The notes beneath the pieces are model-generated. The model was not told the origin of the DNA. It worked only from the letters and a program-made list of their open reading frames with translations, and searched no databases. The translations under genes and the position numbers were made by a program. A stretch of DNA of 64,000 nt from Chrysopilus asiliformis (Eukaryota > Arthropoda > Insecta > Diptera > Rhagionidae), in NCBI GenBank assembly GCA_964034945.1, contig OZ035960.1, forward strand, positions 49,517,002 to 49,581,001, given 5' to 3'. Of this stretch, positions 55,112 through 64,000 are shown one piece after another. How positions within the stretch are numbered: position 1 is the stretch's first letter; the number at the start of each line of letters is the position of its first letter.

Positions 55112-58100
55112 GGGGAAACTGGGGCACATTCGGCAAAGGGGCACATTCGGCATTGCCATTTTCAGTATCAAGAATGCTTCACAAAGGAGCGATCAAATAC
55201 GTAAATGCACAATAATGCAATAACTTGAATTTAAATAAAGTCTGACAGTTCTATTTCCGCGCTCAGCCGAGCAACAAGTATTTTCGTGTTTTTCGGCAGT
55301 GTGATGTAATTTCCACAAGCAGGTACGTAAGGTATTTTTTATGTCAATTTCGCCGGCGTTTAAAAAAGTTCGCGTAAATAGTATTTAAAAATATCAAGTT
55401 TCAAGCCCGAAAGTATAATGCCTGTTAATTTACAGTGTTTTTGATAAAAAAAATCTGAAAATATTAAGCAAAGTCTTTCGGGGCACATTCGGCTTTTTAA
55501 AAGGGGCACATTCGGCATCTAAAATTTATGCGCCGAATGTGCCCCATATTGCAAATTAAAAACAACATTTTTGTAGTGATATTTTTTTACTACCTTAATT
55601 AAGAAATGGTCCGCAACTACAAAAAAAAAACTGAGCGAAGCTCTATTAACGAGAATAATATGAAACAAGCTTTAAAAGATATAGAACATAACAGAGAAAC
55701 TATGACTTCAGCTGCTATTAAATATGGCATAAAACGTCAAACCTTACAGTCGCGATTACGAAAACGCAAAATTTTACGGCATCCTTCAGACTCGGGAAAA
55801 GACAGTAATTCTGAAGATGATAAGTACCAGTCCAAATACACTTCAGCTCAAATTTTTACCAAGAAGCAGGAGGAAGAGTTAACAGAGTATATTAAGAAGT
55901 GCTCCCTGTATAATTACGGTTTCTCGAACCTGAATTTTCGGAGTTTTGCATACCAATATGCTAGACTCAACAAAATATCCCATCCGCCCAATTGGAAGTG
56001 CAACGAAGGAGCCAGTGAAGATTGGCTGTATGGATTTTTGAAAAGAAATAGGTCTCTTTCACTGCGAAAGCCGGAACGGACAAGTTTAGCCAGACTGACA
56101 GGATTTAACAAGGCTGCTGTTAATGGATTCTATAAAAATCTAAAGGAATTATACTACAAATATTCATTTCATCCAAAGGATATCTATAATTTAGATGAGT
56201 CTGGCATAACAACTGTTTTAGATACTCCAAAGGCATGTATCGATATTTTATTATAAATATATAAATTACTCGTATTTTTAATATCTCGATTCTTTTCAGA
56301 TTCTCGCTGAAAGAGGCCAGCGAACAGTCTCTCAAGCATCGTCCGCCGAGCGTGGAAGTTTGGTTACCATCGTGGGAATCGTAAGTGCCAACGGAAATCA
56401 TATTTCCCCAATTTACGTTTTTCCACGTCTACGGGCCAACGACAGACTCATGAACGAATGCTATCCAGACTCGCTATGTTTACTAAGTAAAAGTGGATGG
56501 ATGATTTCAGAACTATTCATCGAAGTCCTAAAACATATCCAGAGAAATACTAATTGTTCGAAGGAACGACCAATTCTTATACTTCTCGATAATCATTCAT
56601 CACATTGCAGTCTTGAAACCATTTACTACGCTCGTGAACATGGAATAGTTCTCCTTTCTTTCCCACCCCATACCACACATCGCCTTCAACCACTAGATAT
56701 CTCAGTTTTCGGACCTTTTAAACAATATTGTCGGACGGCATTCAATGATTTTCTGTCTAGTAACCATGGGAAACAAATAACTATTTATGATGTAGCCAAA
56801 TTGACTAATCAACCTTTTCAAAGATCGTTTTCATCGGAGAATATATTAAGCGGTTTTAGAGCGACTGGCATTTATCCATACAATTCACAGAACTTTAGTG
56901 AATACGAATTTGCCCTGGAAAACTGCCCAGACGAAGAAGCACTAGCAAATGTGGAGAACAATTTAATGAATCCAAACATGTCACAAAACACCAAAACGGA
57001 AACCAATGAAATCCAATTTGCACCTTGTAACGATGATTTCTCAAAGGTACAAGATCCCGGAGAAAAAAAATACAAGACACCAGAAATGATTCGTCCAATA
57101 CCGAGACTTCGCGCTTCCAAAAAGAGTGCCAGAAGTGGATCGTCTCGTATCCTAACTTGTCTAACGGAGAAAAATCTAGCGGAGGAACGTCAAAAACTTA
57201 GTCAAGCGCACAAAAAAATCCAAACTATAAAAAAAAATTTGAAGTCTCGATCAAATAATAAAACCAATTTACGTAAGACACAGGTTTGGCCAGAAGTTAA
57301 AAAAGGAGATCTGCCGAAGAAAAAAAAGCGTAGGGTCGTTATGCGAAAAAATCAGTCTTCATCATCTGAGGAAGACGAGAAAGATATTCCTTACACTAAG
57401 TCGAATCAATCGATTGGTTCTTTAGGTGATGATGAAGGTTGTTTCGAGATTGATGAAAACACAAACTCAGAATATAAACTTACTGATGATGATGTGTTGG
57501 AAGTAGGAAACTACATTTTAGTGAAACTAGCTGGAACGCACAAAAAACAAATTTTTTATGTTGCAAAAATAAAGGAAAAATTGAGCGAGTCAACTTTCGA
57601 TGTCATCTTCTTGCGAAAATTACAATCAACCTGGGTATTTTTGGAACCAGAAATGGAGGATACATCCGTGATTATAAGAAGTGAGATAGAACTCAAATTA
57701 CCGAACCCCACAAATCCTGCCGGCACATCTCGATGTTCCACGAAATATATTTTTAACATAAATCTCAACAACTATGTCGTTAAATAGAATTTTTTAATAA
57801 TCATTTAATGTGATATTTAATGAATTTTTATTTTTTTTATTTATGAAATGTTTTCTTTTTCTGTGTTATATTTCATTTAAACTAATTAATAAATGAATTC
57901 AAATCTAATAGTCTTTTAATTGTAAAATCACACAAATAACGTATATTCGCCGAATGTGCCCCTTCAAAAGCCGAATGTGCCCCGGCATGGGGTACATTCA
58001 GCAAAATGGCCTCCTTTTTAAAATTAGTAAAAATCGTATATTTCTTTAGAGCTACAAAAAAAATCTATTTCCTATTTAATAGTAAAATAATGAAAGTTTT

Positions 58101-58189
58101 TACAAATTTTCAAGATTTTCAAATTCATCAAACGAATTTGGCAGGAAATGACTTTGAAAAAAACCTGCCGAATGTGCCCCAGCTTCCCC
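55112..58189 (+). mobile_element. Apparently intact pogo-like DNA transposon, 3078 bp
   Basis: The terminal repeats GGGGAAACTGGGGCACATTC (55112) and, on the reverse strand, GGGGAAGCTGGGGCACATTC (58189) differ at one position in the first 24. TA duplications lie at 55110-55111 and 58190-58191. Eight copies of GGGGCACATTCGGC are present. On the + strand they start at 55121, 55138, 55480 and 55503. In reverse orientation they start at 55532, 57949, 57970 and 58167. They probably act as transposase binding sites. One two-exon transposase gene fills the centre. It is inserted in the 'cttatacagg' part of an older Tigger-like element. Confidence 0.93.
55606..57787 (+). CDS. Pogo/Tc5-like DDE transposase, two exons, ~704 residues
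   Basis: Exons 55606-56232 and 56300-57787 join in frame across a 67-base intron starting GCATGT and ending TTTTCAG, a GC-AG intron. Without splicing, exon 1 reads into a stop at 56254-56256. Residues about 15-55 are a psq-type helix-turn-helix (SAAIKYGIKRQTLQSRLRKR). About 85-175 is a CENP-B/Tc5-type DNA-binding domain (FTKKQEEELTEYI ... WLYGFLKRN). The DDE_1 nuclease domain follows with D197 (NLDESG), D306 (LLDNHSSH) and D342 (LQPLDISVFGPF), leaving 35 residues between the last two acids. Residues 430-590 are basic and then acidic low-complexity. The C-terminus (VGNYILVKLAG ... YVAKI ... FDVIFLRK) is a small domain common to this transposase group. No frameshift is seen. The start is the first ATG of the frame (ATGGTCCGCAAC). 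It lies within matching TIRs and would excise and insert the element at TA sites. Confidence 0.9.
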
Positions 58190-59129
58190 TACAGGTTGGA
58201 CTAAAAAACACGGGTTTTTTATTTTGTTTTACGATAATGTAACTATATACAAAACTATGCTATGAAACCTCGTAGTGTAAACTTTTGAATTTGTGCATTA
58301 CTTTTGAGCCTAAAAATGTCCCAGTTCTTGAACAATGATCCGGTTTATAAAAAAATATGTTTCTTCGACATACATGTGACAATAAAAAGTAGGAAGATTT
58401 CGAATTGATTTCAATTAGAGTCGAGAGATGAAAAATACTTGCAATAAAACTGTTGTCTGATGTTTTTATGAAAGAAATTTTTCCTCTAAACTATGTCTCT
58501 CCTTCTCCTTGCTGAAACAAGATCTACTTGAAGCGTCTTTTTATAACATAAGTTAATAACTTTGTGCAAGATTTTATGCATTTTCAAAACTTGCGGATAT
58601 GGTTTTTAGCATAAACTGTTGCTGTGGGGTTGAATAACCCTTCCGGAGCTTGGAAACGAACAAAATCATTTTACATTGATTTTTCTGTTAAAATGTTCAT
58701 AGAACTCCAATTAGAATTCAAACTATAGATTTATTTTGGTCTTTAGAACCTTTTTGGCTCAAAGTATTTTTCAGAAAATCCTAAAAACTTTTTTATTTGT
58801 ATGGGGGAGGGGAGAGCAAATATTCCGATTTACCCACTGACTAGGGCAAATCAAATTTTTATGTCATGCTAGACACACTACTGTAACTAATTTTTTGATC
58901 GGGCAATTTGTTCTATGCTTTAGAAATGGTATACTAACTCTAAAAACATTTTTATATAGAAAAAAGTTTCCGGCTTATACAAAAAAAATTATGTCAGGGT
59001 TCGCGTTAAGCAGGTTCCGGCTTATCCAGATTCGTGGAAAACCACTTCAAAATCACGGGACTTGAAAACTGTTCGGCTTAGGTAGGTTTCCGGCTTATAC
59101 AAGGCCCGGCTTATACAGGTTTAACTGTA

Positions 59130-59346
59130 TCTAAAAAATCTAAGGAATGGTCAATTCGATGTGAAAAATAATAAATTTGATTTCATAATTTTACTCAAAT
59201 AAACTTACATAAGTTTTAATGAAATGAAGTTTTTTATTAAAACTTATGTAAATATGTTAACTTAGTTTTTCAATACTCTGCCGTTGTTGGAAATTTAGCT
59301 TTAATGATTAATTATAAGCGCAAATTTTGACAAAGCTATTATTATA
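59130..59346. other. Spacer, with an inverted 'aaacttacataagtttt' motif
   Basis: A short imperfect palindrome lies at 59205-59255 ('ataaacttacataagttttaatgaa' against 'ttattaaaacttatgtaaat'). No gene recognised. Confidence 0.4.
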
Positions 59347-59480
59347 TTGTATTTTCCTATTCGACCTGCGTTTTCCATGACCATCAACAAATCTCAGGGC
59401 CAGACATTTGACAAAGTGGGGATTGTGTTGTACGAGCCCGTTTTCTCCCACGAGCAAATATACTTTGTCCTCTCAGGTAA
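59347..59480 (+). pseudogene. Helitron helicase (Pif1-like) C-terminal scrap
   Basis: The frame reads FPIRPAFSMTINKSQGQTFD and KVGIVLYEPVFSHEQIYFVLS. This is the last helicase block (motifs V/VI) of Pif1-type helicases in Helitron Rep-Hel proteins, normally 'F-P-x-R-x-A-F-A-M-T-I-N-K-S-Q-G-Q-T ... S-H-G-Q-L-Y-V-A-x-S-R'. The closing arginine-finger 'SR' is replaced by 'SG', where a GT follows and the frame becomes unrelated. Only about 45 codons remain, with no Rep domain. It is the only direct coding evidence of Helitrons in this window. Confidence 0.75.
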
Positions 59481-60111
59481 TTTATTTGTGTCAATAGCTA
59501 GAATTTCGTTGTTTTTTAATTTCAACTTTTCTTACGTCTAAAAAGGTCTTGAAAATTGAAATAAAATATAGAAATGCTTTTCCCAGGGAGATTTACTAAT
59601 CATGCCAATAGCGAATATCAAATAATGTGTGAATCTGTATAAATATGTTTGAGATACCCTAAGAAAACCTCAAAGATTTTGATGTGTATGTGAGTATGTA
59701 TGTATTTATTTGTGATAAAAATTGTAACGCTTTACTCTCATAGTACCCTATCAAATTGGATTTAGAAAAATCGCAGTTGGAAGTTGGATTTATAGAATTC
59801 AAAATACAATAATTTATACAATTAAAAAAGGTATGACACAGCAAAATTGTATACATTTTTTTGAATTCATACTTTTTTTTATTAAAGTAAATAACCCAAT
59901 TGATACATTATTTTAAAAAACTCATGTTAATGGCGAATATAGGGCCTAACTAGTCTCTACGAGGCTTACTATTACCTCCTTGTGTCACACAATGTGTATG
60001 TCGATCAAAGTTTAAAGACAACCTATATTAGAATAGAACAGATTGTGTAAAAAATTACAACTAAAATACTAAAAATTTAAATATGGTGAAATTTTAAGGT
60101 GAAACTAGCTT
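59481..60111. other. Unassigned DNA with a diverged inverted-repeat unit
   Basis: 59930-60000 ('gggcctaactagtctctacgaggcttactattacc...tgtgtcacac') is a diverged form of the arm unit at 60112-60253. No gene recognised. Confidence 0.4.
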
Positions 60112-61247
60112 GGCCTTAGCTTGGCCCCAGATTGACCAAATAGTGGCGCTTTTAATGCGAAACTAGCCTCTACGAGGCCTGCTCTAAAGTTATCATGTCA
60201 CAAACTGTTGTTTGGAGAAAAAGTAGTAAGTGCTAGAAGATCGCAAAAGATTTACCTCTATCTTCGGTAGTACAGTCACTTTGCCCAATAATTTTGTATG
60301 AACTGAAACTCAGTGACTGCAAAATACAGTGGAGGCCCAATATAAAGACCTACATTTATAATATTCAGCCCGTACGTTAAATCGGGTTCGTTATAACGAA
60401 AGGCGCATTAAATATCCACATATGTTTTTATGAACATTATCATAATGAGATTTTAGATTGAGGTAAATTTTAATACGATTTATTCTTATGTGGGATAATG
60501 CTTTAATGTATGTATAAGCGTTACAAATCCAACTTACACTGATTACATTACCTTAAAAGTTTAATTTTTCGCGACGGTTTCACGTATAACACACATTATT
60601 TACGAAACAAATAGTTTTTCGTTATATAGAATAACAAAATTTTTCGTCTTTCACTATAGAGATGCTAATAATAATAATAATAATAATACAATAATATAAT
60701 AATAATACGTAATAATAATTCGAAACTGCTGTTCGCTATACTGAACGTTCGTTATATAGGTATACAATATAGTGGACGCCGGGAAGGGAAATTTTTTCTT
60801 CGCCGGTAAAAATATCTGTAACGGTTCTCGAAATATTTGAAAAAATAGTTTTTTACATATGTTTTCCGTAACTTTAAATAGTGCATAGGAAAGTCATTTT
60901 ATGTTGCTCACATAAGATAATTCAGTTTTCAGTAAATTGAATCAAACGAAAAACTTAAATATTGACCAATTTTGAAATAAAACTAGCTTGGCCTGGGTTT
61001 AGCCAAACAGTGGGCTTTTAGTACGAAACTAGCGTTTACGAGTCCTACCCTAGAGTTATCACGTTACAAACTATTTTTTTTTGAGAAAAACACTAAGTGC
61101 TGGCGAAATCTTTTGCGGTCTTCTAGCACTTACTACTTTTTCTCCAAACAACAGTTTGTGACATGATAACTTTAGAGCAGGCCTCGTAGAGGCTAGTTTC
61201 GCATTAAAAGCGCCACTATTTGGTCAATCTGGGGCCAAGCTAAGGCC
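60112..61247. repeat. Long inverted repeat, 142-bp arms
   Basis: The left arm 60112-60253 (GGCCTTAGCTTGGCCCCAGA ... AAGTGCTAGAAGATCGC) and the right arm 61106-61247 are almost identical inverted copies. An extra, more diverged direct unit lies at 60985-61105. The interior (60330-60780) has 'gttcgttataacgaaagg' and 'gttcgttatataggtatac', reminiscent of a decayed Tigger-type element. No transposase frame and no clear target duplication were found. Confidence 0.8.
60666..60720. repeat. (AAT)n microsatellite
   Basis: Imperfect ATA/AAT trinucleotide run, seen directly. Confidence 0.9.
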
Positions 61248-61284
61248 ATGACAATAGAAATTTTACAACGATTTTATTTAGTGT

Positions 61285-61430
61285 AAATTTAACGCCACTC
61301 CAAAAAAACCGAATTTTAAATACGCTATTAATGGACATAGTTTGAAATTATTATTTTCTTTTTAGTGCTTTTTTCTCTTTTCAGTTTTTTTTAAAGTCGG
61401 TTTTATTTTTTTTAGAAAATTTTTTTTACG
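61285..61430 (+). repeat. Family X fragment (left end only)
   Basis: 'AACGCCACTCCAAAAAAACC' through 'aaagtcggttttatttttttta' matches 8093-8225 and the reverse of 53830-53960. Only the left ~145 bases are present. Confidence 0.8.
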
Positions 61431-62940
61431 ATGTATTAATAAATTTTGAAACTGGCATCTTGGAAATATTAATCTTTCCCATTAGAGATGTATTGGAATA
61501 TTTTGAATATATAAATATATGTGTTGCATGCATATTTTATTACAGTGTCTGTACGAAACTTGACAAAAAATTTATTAGTTTGTAATTTAAGAATTTTTTT
61601 TATGAAAATACGAGCAAATGAAAAAGACTGAACATTCACACATCATAGTTTTAGGATACATCTATCTATAAGTTTGCAGACAAGCGAACAGACAGAAAAC
61701 ATGAATTATGCCTGCGTTTTTTGGAATTTAATGCCATGTAGGTGAGGCGAAATTGGGGAGGCGAACCCTTACCTAAACTGTCTATTCGCACAACCCGACG
61801 ACGTAAGGTTGAGAAAAGATTTCACTTCCCGCTAACGATAACTAGCACTTTGGATAGTTTTCAACATGTCGCGCGATAGATATCAGCGGTCGGGACGGAT
61901 GCGAGGCAGAAGGGTGATTGGAAATCCCGGGAGTGGAGTCAAGTAGTCATCCAACTTTGCTTGGAACTTCAGCCATAGAGCATGGAGTTATAAATTTATG
62001 CCGGCTATGTTCCTATGCTATTCTATGCGGTTGGATGGTGCCAAAGAGGAGACATTCGCTCAAGTTTGAAGTTTTGCTGGAGTTTTGTGACAAACGGCGT
62101 TTCGTGACTTTAAAGTATTTGTCATCGAGAAATAAAAACTGACTAACCAAGGAGAAGGTCGCTTCTCATCATCCCCCCGCCCAAACAGGATTATTATTGT
62201 TATGATGTGTACGATGATATTTGTTTTCTCATATTTTTAGCATTTTATTAACATTTATACTCGGTTTCTGATACATGGGTTGAGGAGGAGGGAGGTGTGA
62301 CTACGGAATTATAGGAAAGGCACGTTTGAATAGATTTTTTTTTTGCATTTCTTAAGTTTTAGGAAATTATTTTTCTTATTTGGTTTGTAGTTAGAGTCAA
62401 TCAATTTGATGAATTTTCTTTCAGTTGCGTTCTATTTGAACACAAGTATAGAAAGATTTTTTTACTGTCGGGGAAATTCGGCCGCATACAGATAGGATTT
62501 AAAGATTTACAAACAAAAGTTAACTAAAAAAATTCGGCCAACAAATTTTCCTGAAAAACAATTAATTGATTTTTCAAAACTCACTCGATATTAAAATATG
62601 TAAAAACTTTTCCAAAAAAAAAAAAAAATCCCGCCATACACCATGGAATCAATGAATTTTTATTTACACCTACCAAATTCAAATATCTACAACTCAGTTC
62701 AAGACATAAAATTGATATAATTAACGGATTCAGGTTTATAGTCGGATAACTCACCAGAAAACCCATAGTGATATTCCTGATTTTCCCAATGTGTCTGACA
62801 ATCGACTTTTTACAAAAGTTGACTTCAAGCGAATCTTTTAACATCTTTATAGCAGAACGCTATAATATTTCCCCAGCAATCCGAAAGAAAAATGGTTAAG
62901 GAAAATTTTCGTTTAATTTTTTCAGGATTAAGGAAAATTT
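61431..62940. other. Unassigned DNA
   Basis: 61740-62180 is less AT-rich and repeat-free by eye. Open frames under 90 residues match nothing known. Confidence 0.3.
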
Positions 62941-62944
62941 CTCA

Positions 62945-64000
62945 AAGAACGATGCACGATTTTGCCCCTCTAAACTAACTTTTGAACCCGTGTAGTTTTC
63001 ACTTTGGTTGAATACTTTTTGGAAAGGGCACAGTCTCTAGTTTCATCCATATATGGCTTCAAGAGCCACCGAATTGCAGGGGGATGGTGAGGGGTTAACG
63101 AACTTTCTCGTGATTTTTCACAGAAATCACTGCAGAAATGGAATTTGTGCCCCTGGGTTAACTTTTGAACCCGTGCAGTTTTCACTTTGGTTGAATACTT
63201 TTTGGAAAGGGCACAGTCTCTAGTTTCATGCATATATGGCTTCAAGAGCCACCGAATTGCAGGGGGATGGTGAGGGGTTAACGAACTTTCTCGTGATTTT
63301 TCACAGAAATCACTGCAGAAATGGAATTTGTGCCCCTGGGTTAACTTTTGAACCCGTGCAGTTTTCACTTTGGTTGAATACTTTTTGGAAAGGGCACAGT
63401 CTATAGTTTCATGCATATATGGCTTCAAGAGCCACCGAATTGCAGGGGGATGGTGAGGGGTTAACGAACTTTCTCGTGATTTTTCACAGAAATCACTGCA
63501 GAAATGGAATTTGTGCCCCTGGGTTAACTTTTGAACCCGTGTAGTTTTCACTTTGGTTGAATACTTTTTGGAAAGGGCACAGTCTCTAGTGTCATCCATA
63601 TATGGCTTCAAGAGCCACCGAATTGCAGGGGGATGGTGAGGGGTTAACGAACTTTCTTGTGATTTTATTTCACATGATTTCTGCCTTGATTTCTGTGAAA
63701 AATCACAAGAAAGTTCTTTAACCACTCACTATCCCCCTGCAATTCGGTGGCTCTTGAAGCCATATATGCATGAAACTAGAGACTGTGCCCTTTCCAAAAA
63801 GTATTCAACCAAAGTGAAAACTGCACGGGTTCAAAAGTTAACCCAGGGGCACAAATTCCATTTCTGCAGTGATTTCTGTGAAAAATCACGAGAAAGTTCG
63901 TTAACCCCTCACCATCCCCCTGCAATTCGGTGGCTCTTGAAGCCATATATGGATGAAACTAGAGACTGTGTCCTTTCCAAAAAGTATTCAACCAAAGTGA
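62945..64000. repeat. Large foldback built from 183-bp tandem units (continues beyond window)
   Basis: It starts AAAGAACGATGCACGATTTT like the single-unit foldback at 39241. Four direct units begin at 62978, 63161, 63344 and 63527, exactly 183 bp apart and nearly identical. At about 63665-63690 the orientation flips and inverted units run to the window end. Because 183 is a multiple of 3 and the units lack stops in one reverse frame, a 251-residue open frame crosses the direct units (63725-62970). It is a repeat by-product, since its frame merely repeats 61 residues. Confidence 0.93.

Larger units (their letters stand above)
55038..59127. mobile_element. Older Tigger-like element hosting a younger pogo-like transposon
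   Basis: The left end CAGGAAAACCTGTATTAGCC and the right end on the reverse strand, CAGTTAAACCTGTATAAGCC, match over about 22 bp. TA lies on both sides (55036-55037 and 59128-59129). Several further 'ccggcttata' copies lie near the right end (about 58970, 59025, 59090). Without the inserted transposon the element is about 1.0 kb and has no coding region that I can recognise. CAG ends plus TA are the Tigger/pogo signature. Confidence 0.8.

Noticed and set aside
62970..63725. 251-residue reverse-strand open frame
   Set aside because: It is four nearly identical 61-residue repeats from 183-bp foldback units. Its openness follows from the unit length being a multiple of three; no known domain.

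Overview
This window looks like AT-rich, repeat-dense eukaryotic DNA, most likely from an insect and probably a dipteran. The evidence is an intron in the only long coding region, Jockey-type non-LTR retrotransposon pieces, PIF/Harbinger, hAT, Transib, pogo/Tigger and Helitron remnants, and many short elements carrying GTCY (GACR) microsatellites. Those short elements resemble the dipteran mini-me/DINE-1 class. Species placement is inference. I see no convincing host protein-coding gene, no rRNA, and no CRISPR or bacterial-type operon. Most short open frames are translations of low-complexity or repeat DNA.

Layout. 1-9.3 kb: a truncated GTCY element, three terminal-inverted-repeat (TIR) elements with 3-bp target-site duplications (1238-1893, 2574-2932, 5655-5823), one full GTCY element (4431-5005), and copies of two dispersed families that I call X and Y. 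9.3-24.4 kb: mostly unassigned sequence with three GTCY copies, a TIR element split by one of them (16835-18324), a foldback, and a reverse-strand LINE pseudogene (19142-19690). 25.2-33.8 kb: a stack of nested insertions. A GTCY element is split by a 7.9-kb hAT element (8-bp duplication CTCTAGCT). The hAT holds a 7.2-kb Transib-ended segment (CACAGTG termini, CGGCG duplication). That segment contains a Transib transposase C-terminus, MITEs, a 122-bp tandem array, a long palindrome and LINE pieces. 34-47 kb: mostly unassigned DNA, two GTCY copies, a decayed Tigger element (38600-39853) with a foldback inside it, and further repeat pieces. 47.4-54 kb: a PIF/Harbinger element whose transposase frame is broken by a GTCY insertion, a hAT-ended element holding an internally deleted DDE transposase, a TTAA-flanked MITE, and family X in reverse. 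55.0-59.1 kb: a pogo-like transposon with an apparently intact two-exon transposase, inserted into an older Tigger-like element. 59-64 kb: a Helitron helicase scrap, a long inverted repeat, and a foldback built from 183-bp tandem units that runs off the window.

How the parts relate. The window is best read as a record of successive insertions. The one element that looks potentially functional is the pogo-like transposon at 55112-58189. It has matching ends, TA duplications, an intact DDE triad, one short GC-AG intron, and eight copies of a 14-bp motif that may be transposase binding sites. The 122-bp array at about 30-31.9 kb appears to have grown from a unit found inside dispersed family Y, a likely case of a satellite arising from a mobile element.
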